This document shows positions 7,668 to 20,179 of a DNA stretch of 64,000 nucleotides, piece by piece. Numbering within the stretch: the first letter of the stretch is position 1; each line of letters opens with the position of its first letter. Made by a program: the position numbers and the translations under genes. The stretch is from Betaproteobacteria bacterium (GTDB taxonomy: Bacteria > Pseudomonadota > Gammaproteobacteria > Burkholderiales > SG8-39), in the NCBI GenBank assembly GCA_016234705.1, contig JACRAS010000043.1:62001-126000 (forward strand). Direction: 5' to 3'. The notes under the pieces were generated by a model. It made no database searches, had not been told where the DNA came from, and saw only the letters and a program-made list of their open reading frames with translations.

Positions 7668-9020
7668 TTAAGCCTTTGTTTCCATTGACAGCCTATTCTG
7701 CCACAAAACGGCCAGGTTTTCCAGGTCATTTTTCGGTGGTGTTTTCAGCGTCCGGTTTTCCACCAGCAGGCGGCCCGCGACCCAGACGTGGCTGACATTT
7801 TCGCGGCCGGCGACATAGACGATATGCGAAATGGGATCATAGCAGGGCAGCATGTCGGGCGCGCTGAACTCTACCGCCGTCAGGTCGGCAAATTTGCCCG
7901 GTTCGATCGACCCTATCGCGTGGTCCAGGCGCAGCGCGCGCGCGCCATCCAGGGTCGCCATGGACAGGGCCTGATGTGCGGGCAGGGCCCGCGCATCGGC
8001 GCTGACCGCTTTGGCAAGCAGTGCCGCCTGGCGCATTTCCTGGAACAGGTCGAGGCGGTTGTTGCCGGCCGGGCCGTCCGTTCCCAGGCCGATGTTGACG
8101 CCCTCCGCCAACATGCGCGCCACCGGCGCAAAGCCATTGGCGAACTTGAGATTGGATGACGGGCAGTGCGCCACCGAGCCGCCGTTTTGCACGAGGAGCG
8201 CGATTTCCTCATGCGTAAGGTGTATCGCATGCACCGCGATCAGATTCGGGCCGACCAGTCCCAGGCGGCGCAGCCGTTCCAGCGGCCGCACTCCGTGCCG
8301 GGCGAGGCTGCGCTCGATCTCGTCCTCGGTTTCATGCACATGCATATGCACCGGCAGATCGAGTTCTTCGGCCAGGGTGATCAGCCGGGCAAAGGTTTTG
8401 TCGCTCACGGTGTAGGGAGCGTGCGGCGCCATGCAGAAAGAAAGCAGTTGCTGCTCGCGCAGCGCATCGCGCAGCGCCAGGCCCTTGGCCACGTAGTCAT
8501 CGGCGTCGCTGGCATAGGCGCTGGGAACCTCGATTACGATCAGGCCCAGCGCCGCGCGCATGCCCAAGTCGAGCGCCGCCCGCGCGGCCTCGCCGGGATA
8601 GAAATACATTTCGTTGAAACAGGTGATGCCGCCGCGCAGCATCTCGGCGCAGGCGAGCAAGGTGCCGTCGTAGACGAATTGCGGCGAGACGTGCTTGGCC
8701 TCGGCCGGCCAGATGCGATCCTCAAGCCATTGCATCAGCGGCACGTCGTCGGCGAAACCTCGCATCAGCGCCATGCAGGCATGGGTGTGCAGGTTGACCA
8801 TGCCGGGAATGAGCGCGTGCTTGGGCAGAGATACGCGCTCGGCCGCGAGGTAGGCGGCCTGCGCCCGGGCACGGGGCAGCACGGCGACGATGCGCCCGTC
8901 GCGCACCGCAACGCTGTGGCGTTCGAGCACGCGCTTGGCCGGGTTGACCGGGATTATCCAGCGCGCGTCGATCAGCAGGTCTATCGATTCCGGATTCGAA
9001 CTCACGTCAGGACTCGTCAA
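7668..9020 (-). CDS. TRZ/ATZ-type amidohydrolase, probable 5'-methylthioadenosine/S-adenosylhomocysteine deaminase
   Basis: The 450-residue protein has the amidohydrolase metal ligands: HTH in MVNLHTHACM (about 77), His in HMHVHETEDE (about 210), His in IAVHAIHLTHEE (about 245), and Asp in IGLGTDGPAGN (about 315). The family deaminates MTA/SAH or related purines. The gene is commonly found beside ubiG and gph in proteobacteria, matching mtaD of other genomes, but substrate cannot be proven by eye. It sits between the two ompA paralogues on the same strand. Confidence 0.85.
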   Translation of the reverse strand: MTSPDVSSNPESIDLLIDARWIIPVNPAKRVLERHSVAVRDGRIVAVLPRARAQAAYLAAERVSLPKHALIPGMVNLHTHACMALMRGFADDVPLMQWLEDRIWPAEAKHVSPQFVYDGTLLACAEMLRGGITCFNEMYFYPGEAARAALDLGMRAALGLIVIEVPSAYASDADDYVAKGLALRDALREQQLLSFCMAPHAPYTVSDKTFARLITLAEELDLPVHMHVHETEDEIERSLARHGVRPLERLRRLGLVGPNLIAVHAIHLTHEEIALLVQNGGSVAHCPSSNLKFANGFAPVARMLAEGVNIGLGTDGPAGNNRLDLFQEMRQAALLAKAVSADARALPAHQALSMATLDGARALRLDHAIGSIEPGKFADLTAVEFSAPDMLPCYDPISHIVYVAGRENVSHVWVAGRLLVENRTLKTPPKNDLENLAVLWQNRLSMETKA

Positions 9021-9046
9021 AAAAAAGCCCCGCGTTCAGGCGGGGC
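9019..9046 (-). terminator. Rho-independent terminator after ompA2
   Basis: On the minus strand GCCCCGCCTGAACGCGGGGC forms a stem of seven GC-rich pairs followed by eight T residues, just after the ompA2 stop and at the start of the amidohydrolase gene. Confidence 0.8.
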
Positions 9047-9068
9047 CTTTTGCGGGAAGTTAGCTTGC

Positions 9069-9764
9069 CTATTTCGCCAGCCCCTTGATTTCCACCACCA
9101 CGCGGCGGTTCGGCGCGAGGCACGCGATCAGGGCCTTGCGGTCCTTGCCGTCCGGGCACGATTTGATCTGCAGCGTCTTGCCCATGCCCATGGTGTCGAT
9201 CTTGGAGGCGTCGACGCCTTTTTTCATCAGATACGCTTTCACCGCGTCGGCGCGCTTCTCCGACAGCTTCTGGTTGTATTGCTGCGAGCCGAGGCGATCG
9301 GTGTAGCCGGAAACCAGGACCAGCTCGAGTTTGGCGCATTGCGGCAGCCTCGCCACGACGTCCTTGTCCAATTTCGCCATGGCTGCCGGTTTCAACGCCG
9401 CCTTGTTGAATTCGAACGCTTCGTCCGCGCCCAGCGTTATGCTGGCGTCACAGCGCTTGGGCGCAGCGGCCACTGGGGCGGGGGCCGGCGCAGGTGCGGG
9501 AGCAGCGCGCGGCGGAGGAGGCGGCACAACGGCGGGGGCCGAGGCGCGGGCCGGGGCCGCGGGTTTGGGCACCAGGTCCGGATCGCACTCCATGACCGCC
9601 ATCGCCGGCGTCCAATAGCCGGTGCGCCAGCACAAACCGAAAGCATTCTTGACCGTCGCGCCTGCGCTCTGCACATAGCCCGCAGTGCTTTGGGCCAAGG
9701 CCGGCGCTGTCAGCATGGTGGACAACGCCAATATCGAAGTACCGAGAATTCTAAGCGTCTTCAT
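9069..9764 (-). CDS. OmpA-family outer-membrane protein, copy 2
   Basis: I chose the ATG at 9764 (MKTLRILGTSILAL) because it starts a clean signal peptide and has a purine-rich ribosome-binding site; the longer frame to 9821 adds no family sequence. The mature protein has the same two-Cys N-terminal domain as copy 1 (GLCWRTGYWTPAM, MECDPDLVPK), a Pro/Ala linker and an OmpA domain with SGYTDRLGSQQYNQKLSEKRA. The C-terminal domain has two extra Cys (IKSCPDG and IACLAPNRR). The two copies probably come from duplication. Confidence 0.9.
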   Translation of the reverse strand: MKTLRILGTSILALSTMLTAPALAQSTAGYVQSAGATVKNAFGLCWRTGYWTPAMAVMECDPDLVPKPAAPARASAPAVVPPPPPRAAPAPAPAPAPVAAAPKRCDASITLGADEAFEFNKAALKPAAMAKLDKDVVARLPQCAKLELVLVSGYTDRLGSQQYNQKLSEKRADAVKAYLMKKGVDASKIDTMGMGKTLQIKSCPDGKDRKALIACLAPNRRVVVEIKGLAK

Positions 9765-10044
9765 GTTATTCCCCCTGCATTTACCGGATGAATAGGTTAC
9801 AACAACTCTTTTCTTAAGCATAGACCATCATACTACAGCAGAATTCCGGGCTGGGGCAAAGCGCGGGCCGGGCCATCCGGGCCGAATTCCTCCGTTTGAG
9901 TGGTCGGCGGGCGGCTGCGTGTGTTAGACTTCAATGCTTTTTTTCGCCGCGATTTGCCGCACTTTTTTTGGCGCCGTAACGACCAGGGGCCACCCCCTCC
10001 AGGCGCCCCGATTTGCTTGCAAACTCTTAGACAATTCGCTCGTG

Positions 10045-12636
<2,592 letters not shown>

Positions 12637-12682
12637 GGCGCAACGCCACCCGTTACGCATCACGCATTTTTAGGAGGTAATC

Positions 12683-13768
12683 GTGGCACGAGTGTTTAAT
12701 TTCAGCGCGGGTCCGGCGGTATTGCCGGAGACGGTGTTGCAGCAGGCTGCAGCGGAGATGCTCGACTGGCATGGCAGCGGCATGTCGGTGATGGAAATGA
12801 GCCATCGCGGCAAGGAATTCATTTCGATCCACGCCGAGGCGGAAAAAGACCTGCGCGAACTGCTCTCGGTACCGGCGAACTACAAGGTGCTGTTCCTGCA
12901 GGGAGGCGCGGTCGCCGAGAACGCCGTCGTGCCGATGAACCTGCTGCGCGGCCGCGGCGTGGCCGACTACGTCAACACCGGCGAATGGTCGAAAAAATCG
13001 ATCAAGGAAGCGAAGAAATACTGCAGCGTGAATGTGGCCGCCTCGAGCGAGGACAAGAACTTCACTTATGTTCCGCCGCAGCAAAGCTGGAAGCTATCGA
13101 AGGACGCGGGCTACGTTCACATCTGTTCCAACGAAACCATCGGCGGCCTGGAGTACCACTGGGTGCCCGACACCGGCGCGGTGCCGCTGGTGGCGGATAT
13201 GTCCTCGCACCTCCTGTCGCGCCCGGTGGAGGTGGCGAAATACGGCTTGATCTACGCCGGGGCGCAGAAGAACCTGGGGCCGGCGGGACTGACGCTGGTG
13301 ATCGTGCGCGACGACCTGATAGGCCAGGCGGCGGCGTTCACCCCGTCGGCTTTCGACTACAAGCAGCAGGCCGAGGCCGATTCCATGTTCAATACGCCGC
13401 CGACCTATGCCATCTATATCGCCGGGCTGGTGTTCAAGTGGCTAAAAGCGCAAGGCGGACTCGGCGAGATCGAACGGCGCAACATCGCCAAGGCCAAGCT
13501 CCTGTACGACTACCTAGACCAGAGCAAATTCTTCACGAGCCCGGTCGAGCCGCGCGACCGCTCGCGCATGAACGTGCCGTTCAAGCTCAAGAACGAGGCC
13601 TTGGACGAGGAATTTCTCAAGGGGGCAAAGGCGCACGCCATGGTGCAACTGAAAGGCCACCGCTCGGTCGGCGGCATGCGCGCCTCGATCTACAACGCCA
13701 TGCCCATCGAAGGGGTGCGGCAACTGGTCGCGTACCTGCGCGAGTTCGAGGACCGATACGGAAAATGA
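12683..13768 (+). CDS. serC: phosphoserine aminotransferase
   Basis: The 361-residue protein converts 3-phosphohydroxypyruvate to phosphoserine (and the related pyridoxine-pathway step). It opens with [16 protein letters not shown], and the PLP lysine is in [14 protein letters not shown] (about 198). The start is GTG at 12683, 6 bases after TAGGAGGT. The stop overlaps the ATG of the next gene by 4 bases, so the two serine-pathway enzymes are likely co-translated. Confidence 0.97.
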   Translation: MARVFNFSAGPAVLPETVLQQAAAEMLDWHGSGMSVMEMSHRGKEFISIHAEAEKDLRELLSVPANYKVLFLQGGAVAENAVVPMNLLRGRGVADYVNTGEWSKKSIKEAKKYCSVNVAASSEDKNFTYVPPQQSWKLSKDAGYVHICSNETIGGLEYHWVPDTGAVPLVADMSSHLLSRPVEVAKYGLIYAGAQKNLGPAGLTLVIVRDDLIGQAAAFTPSAFDYKQQAEADSMFNTPPTYAIYIAGLVFKWLKAQGGLGEIERRNIAKAKLLYDYLDQSKFFTSPVEPRDRSRMNVPFKLKNEALDEEFLKGAKAHAMVQLKGHRSVGGMRASIYNAMPIEGVRQLVAYLREFEDRYGK

Positions 13769-14961
13769 ACATGCCTAAGCCCAAGCCTTTCGAAGTACTG
13801 GTACTGAACAACATCGCCCAGGTCGGGCTGAAGCGCCTGCCAGCCGAGCGCTACCACATCGACAAGGAAGCGGCGCACCCCGACGCCATCCTGCTGCGTT
13901 CGCAGGATTTGCACGAGATGAAAATCGCGCCTTCGGTGAAGGCCATCGGCCGCGCCGGCGCCGGCACCAACAACCTCCCGGTGAAGGCGATGAGCGAGCG
14001 CGGCGTGCCGGTGTTCAATGCGCCCGGCGCCAACGCGAACGCGGTGAAGGAACTGGTGCTGGCGGGCATGCTGATCGCGGCGCGCAACCTCGCTCCGGCG
14101 CTGGAATTCGTGCGCGCCATCGAAGGCGAGGACGAGGCGCTGGCGAAGCGCGTCGAGGAAGGCAAGAAGCAGTTCGCCGGCATGGAACTGCCGCAGCATA
14201 CGCTCGGGGTCATCGGCCTGGGCAAGATCGGCAGCCTCGTGGCCGACGCGGCGATCAACCTGGGCATGAACGTGCTCGGCTATGACCCGGAGATCACCGT
14301 GGACGCCGCCTGGAGCCTGCCGGCGCAGGTGAAGAAGGCGCATTCCATCGACGAGGTGCTGAAGGCGAGCCATTTCGTCACCTTGCATGTACCGCTGCTG
14401 CCGCAGACGCGCAATCTGCTGAATGCCAAGAACCTGGAACTGGTGCGTCCGGGCACCATCCTGCTTAATTTCTCGCGCGAAGGCATTGTCGACAGCGCGG
14501 CCGTGGTGCAGGCGCTCGCCGCGCACAGGCTGAAGTATTACGTGACCGATTTCCCCGACAGCCGGCTTGCCGGCAAGCCCGGCGTGATCGCGCTGCCGCA
14601 CCTAGGCGCCTCCACGCGCGAAGCCGAGGACAATTGCGCGGTGATGGTGGTGGACCAGGTACGCGAATACCTGGAGCACGGCAACGTGTCCAATGCGGTC
14701 AATTTTCCCGACATGAGCATGCCGCGCGAATCGCCCTACCGCGTCGCCATCGCCAACGCCAACGTGCCCAATATGGTGGCGCAGATTTCCACCATCATCG
14801 CCAAGGCGGGCCTGAACATCCACAACATGCTGAACAAGTCCAAGGGCGAGATGGCCTACACCCTGGTCGACGTCGACAGCGCGGCGACGGGCGAGCTGGT
14901 GGCGGAACTCGCCAAGATCGGTGGTGTGCTGGCGGTGCGTTACCTGCCGGTGGGGGATTGA
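13765..14961 (+). CDS. serA: D-3-phosphoglycerate dehydrogenase (ACT-containing)
   Basis: The 398-residue protein catalyses the first step of serine synthesis. It has the NAD-binding motif [16 protein letters not shown] (about 147-162), a catalytic Arg in [11 protein letters not shown], a catalytic His in [10 protein letters not shown], and a C-terminal ACT regulatory domain (about 325-398). The usual catalytic Glu segment is replaced by [13 protein letters not shown], a feature of a divergent branch of the family. The start ATG overlaps the serC stop. Placement between serC and pheA makes a serine cluster inside the aromatic operon. Confidence 0.93.
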   Translation: MNMPKPKPFEVLVLNNIAQVGLKRLPAERYHIDKEAAHPDAILLRSQDLHEMKIAPSVKAIGRAGAGTNNLPVKAMSERGVPVFNAPGANANAVKELVLAGMLIAARNLAPALEFVRAIEGEDEALAKRVEEGKKQFAGMELPQHTLGVIGLGKIGSLVADAAINLGMNVLGYDPEITVDAAWSLPAQVKKAHSIDEVLKASHFVTLHVPLLPQTRNLLNAKNLELVRPGTILLNFSREGIVDSAAVVQALAAHRLKYYVTDFPDSRLAGKPGVIALPHLGASTREAEDNCAVMVVDQVREYLEHGNVSNAVNFPDMSMPRESPYRVAIANANVPNMVAQISTIIAKAGLNIHNMLNKSKGEMAYTLVDVDSAATGELVAELAKIGGVLAVRYLPVGD

Positions 14962-14968
14962 CGCCGAA

Positions 14969-16036
14969 ATGAGCAAGGACCTGGCCAAGCTGCGCGCGCG
15001 CATCGACGCGCTCGACCTGCGCCTGCTGGGCGCTCTGAACGAGCGCGCCCGGCTGGCGCATGCGGTGGGCAAGCTGAAACAAGGGAACAAGGTGTACCGG
15101 CCGGAGCGCGAAGCCCAAGTGCTGCGCCGGATACTCGAAAAAAACGCCGGCCCGCTCGGCAAGGAAGCGCTGGCCCGGGTGTATGCGGAAATCATCTCCG
15201 CCTGCCGCGCGCTGGAGCAGCCGCTGGCGGTGTCCTATCTCGGCCCCGCCGGCACCTTCAGCGAGATGGCGGTGCGCAAGGTGTTCGGCAGCGGCGTGCG
15301 CGCGCAGCCTTGCGCGTCCATCGACGAGGTATTCCGCCAGGCCGAGACCGGCGCCGTCGATTACGGCGTAGTGCCGGTGGAGAATTCGAGCGAAGGGGCG
15401 ATCGGCAGGACGCACGATCTCTTGCTCAGCACGCCGCTCAGGATCTGCGCCGAGACGGTGCTGCGCGTGCGCCAGAACCTGATGTCCAGGTCGGATTCGC
15501 TGAAAAAAATCGTGCGCGTTTATTCCCATGCGCAATCGCTGGCGCAGTGCAACCAGTGGTTGAGCCGGAAGCTGCCCGATGCCGAGCGCATTCCCGTGGC
15601 GAGCAATTCCGAAGCGGCGCGCCTGGCGGCACTGGCGGCGGGTACGGCGGCCATCGCCGGTGATATCGCGGTCCAGCGCCACGGCCTCAAGCTGGTGGCG
15701 AGGAATATCGAGGACGACCCCAACAACACCACGCGCTTCCTGGTGCTGGGCGAGCACGATTCCGCACCTTCCGGCAAGGACCTCACATCGATCGTCATGT
15801 CGGCGCCCAACCGGCCCGGCGCGGTGCACGCGCTGCTCACGCCCATCGCCAGGCATGGCGTCAGCATGAGCCGGCTGGAGTCGCGCCCGGCGCGCACCGG
15901 GCGCTGGGAATACATGTTCTATGTCGATGTGCAGGGCCATCGCCAGGATCTCAAGGTGGCGAAGGCGCTGGCCGAGCTGGAACAGCTCGCGCCGTTCCTC
16001 AAGATTCTCGGTTCTTATCCGGCCGCGGTGCTCTAG
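14969..16036 (+). CDS. pheA: bifunctional chorismate mutase/prephenate dehydratase
   Basis: The 355-residue protein makes phenylpyruvate from chorismate. Residues about 1-90 are an AroQ-type chorismate mutase (LRARIDALDLRLLGALNERA), about 95-275 the prephenate dehydratase (SYLGPAGTFSEMA, then VPVENSSEGAIGRT and a TRFLVLG segment), and about 280-355 an ACT domain for feedback control (SRLESRPARTGRWEYMF). The ATG at 14969 begins 7 bases after the serA stop. Confidence 0.97.
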   Translation: MSKDLAKLRARIDALDLRLLGALNERARLAHAVGKLKQGNKVYRPEREAQVLRRILEKNAGPLGKEALARVYAEIISACRALEQPLAVSYLGPAGTFSEMAVRKVFGSGVRAQPCASIDEVFRQAETGAVDYGVVPVENSSEGAIGRTHDLLLSTPLRICAETVLRVRQNLMSRSDSLKKIVRVYSHAQSLAQCNQWLSRKLPDAERIPVASNSEAARLAALAAGTAAIAGDIAVQRHGLKLVARNIEDDPNNTTRFLVLGEHDSAPSGKDLTSIVMSAPNRPGAVHALLTPIARHGVSMSRLESRPARTGRWEYMFYVDVQGHRQDLKVAKALAELEQLAPFLKILGSYPAAVL

Positions 16037-16069
16037 CGCTTCAGGACACCAGCGGCCGCTCCCAATATC

Positions 16070-17194
16070 ATGTCGGACATCATGGACCTTTGCCAACTGT
16101 CTCCTGCCTACGTGCGCGCCATCGCGCCGTATCCGCCGGGCAAGCCGATTGCCGAACTCGCGCGCGAGCTCGGACTCGAAGAGCGCTCGATCGTGAAACT
16201 GGCCTCGAACGAGAACCCGCGGGGGCCGTCGCCGAAGGCGCTTGCCGCGATCGAGGCGGCGTTGCCGGAACTGGCGCGCTACCCCGACGGTTTCGAGCTG
16301 ACGCAGACGCTGTCGCAACGGCTGGGCGTGACTATGCAGCAAATCGTGCTCGGCAACGGCTCGAACGACGTGATCGAGCTGGCGGGCATGGCGTTTCTCG
16401 CGCCCGGCTGCTCGGCCGTCAGTTCGCAGCACGCTTTCGCGATCTACCTGCTGGCAACGCAGGCGCGCGGCGCGCACAACATCGTCGTTCCGGCGAAGAA
16501 CTTCGGCCACGACCTGGAGGCGATGCTCGCCGCCATCCGGCCCGATACCCGCGTGGTGTTCATCGCCAATCCGAACAATCCGACCGGCACCATGGTCAGC
16601 GCCGCGGAGCTCGAGTCCTTCCTCGCCCGCGCGCCGAAAAACGTCGTCGTCGTGCTGGACGAAGCCTATAACGAGTATCTGGCTCCGGCCGTACGCTGCC
16701 CGAGCATCGCCTGGCTCGCGCGCTTTCCCAAGCTGATCGTGATGCGCACCTTCTCCAAGGTCTATGGGCTTGCCGGCCTGCGGGTCGGCTACGCCGTCTG
16801 CCATGCGCAGGTGGCGGCCCTGCTCAACCGCGTGCGCCAGCCGTTCAATGTCAATAATCTCGCCATTACCGCGGCCGTCGCCGCGCTCGCGGACCAGGAT
16901 TTCGTGCGCGAGAGCTACGAGTTGAACCTCGCCGGCATGACCCAACTGCTCGAAGGATGCAAGCGGCTGGGCCTTTCCTGGATCCCCTCCTTCGGCAACT
17001 TCGTCACCATCGAAATCCCGCCCTCCGGCAGCCAGAGCCGGGGAGGCGCGGTGTTCCAGAAGCTGTTAGGGTTAGGCGTGATCGTGCGTCCCTTGGCCAA
17101 TTACGGCATGCCCGACCACCTGCGCGTGACGGTCGGTCTGCCGAGCGAGAACGCGCGCTTCCTTGAGGCGCTGGAAGCGGTGCTCAAGGCCTAA
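16070..17194 (+). CDS. hisC: histidinol-phosphate aminotransferase
   Basis: The 374-residue PLP enzyme has the SNENP segment KLASNENPRGPSP, the Asn-containing IANPNNPTGTMV, DEAYNEYL, and the PLP lysine in RTFSKVYGLAGLRVGY (about 229). This HisC2-like branch in the pheA-tyrA cluster often also acts on aromatic substrates. Two closely spaced ATG codons (16070 and 16082) are both possible starts. It is followed 5 bases later by tyrA. Confidence 0.95.
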   Translation: MSDIMDLCQLSPAYVRAIAPYPPGKPIAELARELGLEERSIVKLASNENPRGPSPKALAAIEAALPELARYPDGFELTQTLSQRLGVTMQQIVLGNGSNDVIELAGMAFLAPGCSAVSSQHAFAIYLLATQARGAHNIVVPAKNFGHDLEAMLAAIRPDTRVVFIANPNNPTGTMVSAAELESFLARAPKNVVVVLDEAYNEYLAPAVRCPSIAWLARFPKLIVMRTFSKVYGLAGLRVGYAVCHAQVAALLNRVRQPFNVNNLAITAAVAALADQDFVRESYELNLAGMTQLLEGCKRLGLSWIPSFGNFVTIEIPPSGSQSRGGAVFQKLLGLGVIVRPLANYGMPDHLRVTVGLPSENARFLEALEAVLKA

Positions 17195-17199
17195 AGCGC

Positions 17200-18075
17200 G
17201 TGGCAGGGCCCCGCCTCGATACGGTAGTCATCTTCGGTGTCGGCCTGATCGGCGGCTCGTTCGCGCTCGGGCTCAAGGCGGCCGGCGCGGCGAAGCGTGT
17301 CATCGGCCTGGGCCGCACTGCGGCCAATCTCGAGCGCGCGCTCGAACTCGGCGTCATCGACGAAGCGCGCCAAGACCCGGCTGTCGTGGCTGAAGCCGAC
17401 CTGGTTCTGATCGCGACGCCGGTCGGCCAGATGGGCGTGGTCATGGGCGCCATCGCCCCGCATTTGGGGGCGGACACGGTCGTGACCGATGGCGGCAGTA
17501 CCAAGCAGGATGTGGTGGCGCTCGCCTACCGCCTGCTCAAGAGCCACGCAGCGCAGTTCGTGCCCGGCCACCCGATAGCTGGCGCCGAGCACAGCGGCGT
17601 GGCGGCGGCGCGCGCCGATCTGTACCGCGAGCGCAAGGTGGTGCTGACGCCACTGCGCGAGAACAGCGAACGCAGCATCCGCCGCGTGCGCGCCGCCTGG
17701 CGGCTTTGCGGCGCCAGGCTGCATCAAATGCAGCCGGCCGAACATGACCGGGTGTTCGCGGCGGTGAGCCATCTGCCGCATCTCCTGTCCTACGCCCTGG
17801 TCGACCAGGTGGCGCGCCATCCGAACGCCAAGCAGTTGTTCGACTATGCGGCCGGGGGCTTTCGCGATTTCACCCGCGTCGCCTCCAGCCATCCGGAAAT
17901 GTGGCGCGACATTTGTGTCGCCAACCGCAAGGCCCTGCTGGCCGAACTCACCGGCTATCAGCGCGAGCTGGCCGAGGTGAAACAGTTGCTGCGGACGGGC
18001 GACGCGGCAGGGCTGGAAAAAATATTCGCCCGGGCGCGCGCGGCGCGCAGCAAATGGCTGAAGAAGCAGCAATGA
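17200..18075 (+). CDS. tyrA: prephenate (arogenate) dehydrogenase
   Basis: The 291-residue protein makes 4-hydroxyphenylpyruvate for tyrosine. It has the Rossmann motif [14 protein letters not shown] (about 12-25), DGGSTKQD, and the catalytic His segment [11 protein letters not shown] (about 122). The start is GTG at 17200, 5 bases after the hisC stop. It lacks a chorismate mutase domain, as usual for this gene order. Confidence 0.95.
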   Translation: MAGPRLDTVVIFGVGLIGGSFALGLKAAGAAKRVIGLGRTAANLERALELGVIDEARQDPAVVAEADLVLIATPVGQMGVVMGAIAPHLGADTVVTDGGSTKQDVVALAYRLLKSHAAQFVPGHPIAGAEHSGVAAARADLYRERKVVLTPLRENSERSIRRVRAAWRLCGARLHQMQPAEHDRVFAAVSHLPHLLSYALVDQVARHPNAKQLFDYAAGGFRDFTRVASSHPEMWRDICVANRKALLAELTGYQRELAEVKQLLRTGDAAGLEKIFARARAARSKWLKKQQ

Positions 18076-18109
18076 CGCGGCTTTCCGCCTAATTGCAGGG
18101 GCACCACGC

Positions 18110-19417
18110 GTGCAATTTCTCGACCTCGCACCCATCCGCAGCGTCGCAGGCACGGTCAAGCTGCCCGGATCGAAAAGTATTTCCAATCGCGTACTGCTGC
18201 TCGCCGCCCTGGCCTCGGGCGAGACGCGCCTGCACGAGCTGCTCGATTCCGACGACACGCGCGTCATGCAGGACGCCTTGCGCACGCTCGGCATCGCCGT
18301 GAAGCAGGACGGCGCTGCGACCGTCGTGACCGGCGCGGGCGGCGCGTTCAAGGTGAAATCGGCGGAACTGTTTCTCGGCAACGCCGGCACCGCGTTCCGG
18401 CCGCTGACCGCGGCGCTGGCCCTGTGCGGCGGCGAATACCGCCTGTCGGGCGTGGCGCGCATGCACGAGCGGCCGATCGGTGATCTGGTCGATGCATTGC
18501 GCGGTCTGGGCGCTTCGATCGATTACCTTGGCAAGGCGGGATATCCGCCGCTGCACCTAAAGCCTGCACCGATAAACGCGGGTGCAAAGGTGAGCGTGCG
18601 CGGAGACGTTTCGAGCCAGTTCCTGAGCGCTCTGTTATTGGCACTGCCGCTCACCGGCCGGGAAACCACGATTGTGGTCGAGGGCGATCTGATTTCCAAG
18701 CCGTATGTGGAGATCACGCTCGGCACTCTGCGCCGCTTCGGCATAGAGGTGGCGCGCGACGATTGGGCGTCGTTCACCGTGCCGGACGGCGCGCGCTACA
18801 TGAGTCCGGGCGAGATCTGGGTCGAGGGCGACGCCTCGTCGGCCTCATATTTCCTAGCCGCCGGCGCTATCAGCGGCCTTAGCGGCGGCGGGCCGGTGCG
18901 CGTCGAGGGCGTGGGGCGCGCCAGCGTGCAGGGCGATGTGCGCTTCGCCGAAGCGCTGGAGCACATGGGCGCGCGCATCGCCATGGGCGATAACTGGATC
19001 GAAGCCACGGCGGGCGAGAAAGCGAAACTCGCCGGAAAACTGAAAGCCCTCGACGCCGACTTCAATCACATTCCCGACGCGGCGATGACCGTCGCGGTGG
19101 CGGCGCTGTTCGCCGACGGTCCCTGCACCCTGCGCAACATCGGCAGTTGGCGCGTCAAGGAAACCGACCGCATCGCCGCCATGGCGACCGAACTGAGAAA
19201 ACTCGGCGCGACGGTGGAGGAGGGCAAGGACTGGCTGCGCGTGACCCCGCCCGCCGCGCTGCGCCCGGCCGCCATCGACACCTACGACGACCACCGCATG
19301 GCGATGTGTTTTTCGCTGGCCGCGCTGGGCGGCGTGACGGTGCGCATCAACGATCCGCAATGCGTCAACAAAACCTTCCCGGAATATTTCGAGGTGCTGG
19401 GGCGGATCGCACGTTGA
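18110..19417 (+). CDS. aroA: 3-phosphoshikimate 1-carboxyvinyltransferase (EPSP synthase)
   Basis: The 435-residue protein carries the shikimate-3-phosphate motif [18 protein letters not shown] (about 17-34) and the EPSP signatures [13 protein letters not shown] and [17 protein letters not shown]. The start is GTG at 18110. In most betaproteobacteria cmk follows aroA directly; here a region of about 15.7 kb intervenes, so cmk-rpsA must rely on a different promoter. Confidence 0.97.
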   Translation: MQFLDLAPIRSVAGTVKLPGSKSISNRVLLLAALASGETRLHELLDSDDTRVMQDALRTLGIAVKQDGAATVVTGAGGAFKVKSAELFLGNAGTAFRPLTAALALCGGEYRLSGVARMHERPIGDLVDALRGLGASIDYLGKAGYPPLHLKPAPINAGAKVSVRGDVSSQFLSALLLALPLTGRETTIVVEGDLISKPYVEITLGTLRRFGIEVARDDWASFTVPDGARYMSPGEIWVEGDASSASYFLAAGAISGLSGGGPVRVEGVGRASVQGDVRFAEALEHMGARIAMGDNWIEATAGEKAKLAGKLKALDADFNHIPDAAMTVAVAALFADGPCTLRNIGSWRVKETDRIAAMATELRKLGATVEEGKDWLRVTPPAALRPAAIDTYDDHRMAMCFSLAALGGVTVRINDPQCVNKTFPEYFEVLGRIAR

Positions 19418-19677
19418 TTTGATCGCGGAGTCTTTTGAATGCGTTGCGGCAGAGTAGAGAGAGCCCGGCAAGCCAAGATGAGTTGATAGGGTCCGGGCAG
19501 TTATTTTTGGGCTGGAAAGAATGGACTCCGCCCAAAGGTCCGCTCTGGTGGCCGCTCTCCGGCATTCTGCCTGCAATTGCAGAGTGGCCAAGGGAGGCCT
19601 GCCGCAGGCAGGCTGCATGGTGTTTGCGCGACGCTGTGCACGCCTCTCCGGTCTCGCGCGTTAGCACCGGAACTGCG

Positions 19678-20025
19678 ATGGAAACCCGCCTGACATTGCG
19701 CCCCGGCATGCCGGGCACCAAAAAGCTCGTCGCCCGTTACCGAGAGCGGCTTGTGTGCGTTCGATACTTGTATGACCAAACGCGCGGCCTGCGCCTGAAG
19801 ACGGTGGAACTGGTCATCGAGGAAGCGCCCTGGCGCGGCCGTGCCCGCAAACCACGCCGCCAGGACCACGATCTCGTCGCCGTTCGCATCGCCTGGGACG
19901 AAACCGACTTGCGCATCGCGGTCAAAAAGGCCGGCGGCATCTGGCGACCGCGGCAAAAGCTATGGGAGATGACCTGGGAGGCGGTTCGCACCCTGGGAAT
20001 CGGTCACCGGGTAGTCGGCGAATGA
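19678..20025 (+). CDS. conserved hypothetical protein, 115 aa, between aroA and the cassette array
   Basis: The frame is open from 19435, but the first 81 codons look like unrelated or decayed DNA, and I place the start at the ATG at 19678 (METRLTLRPGMPGTKKL). The protein is basic, beta-rich and ends with a WEMTWEAVRTLGIGHR segment. I recall similar proteins lying next to mobile elements but cannot assign a function. It directly precedes the integron cassettes. The 260 bases between aroA and this gene hold a short GCCTGC/GCAGGC hairpin near 19598 and nothing else I can support. Confidence 0.55.
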   Translation: METRLTLRPGMPGTKKLVARYRERLVCVRYLYDQTRGLRLKTVELVIEEAPWRGRARKPRRQDHDLVAVRIAWDETDLRIAVKKAGGIWRPRQKLWEMTWEAVRTLGIGHRVVGE

Positions 20026-20043
20026 CCGCGAGGAGTTCAGCGC

Positions 20044-20104
20044 CCGATATATAGCGGCATATGGGACTCTATACAGATGGATGCTTGCATATGCCGATAT
20101 ATGG
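20044..20104. repeat. imperfect inverted repeat at the left edge of the cassette array
   Basis: Arms at 20044-20063 and 20088-20104 share CATATGCC and the GATATAT stretch in inverted order around a 24-base loop. It is AT-rich and lies 33 bases before the first cassette boundary, where an integron attI would be expected. Confidence 0.6.
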
Positions 20105-20179
20105 TTCTAGGATGGTTAAGATGACGACTATTGCTAGTTATACCGCACCACCAGCACATGTCCTACATGGGAGAGCGCA

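Noticed and set aside
8166-9791. 541-codon plus-strand frame
   Set aside because: It runs antisense to the amidohydrolase and ompA2 genes and contains no recognisable domain.
14795-16945. 716-codon minus-strand frame opposite serA, pheA and hisC
   Set aside because: It crosses three certain genes and has shadow-type composition.
19435-19677. N-terminal extension of the 115-aa protein before the array
   Set aside because: The 81 extra codons contain a hairpin and look unlike protein-coding sequence; the ATG at 19678 matches the conserved part.
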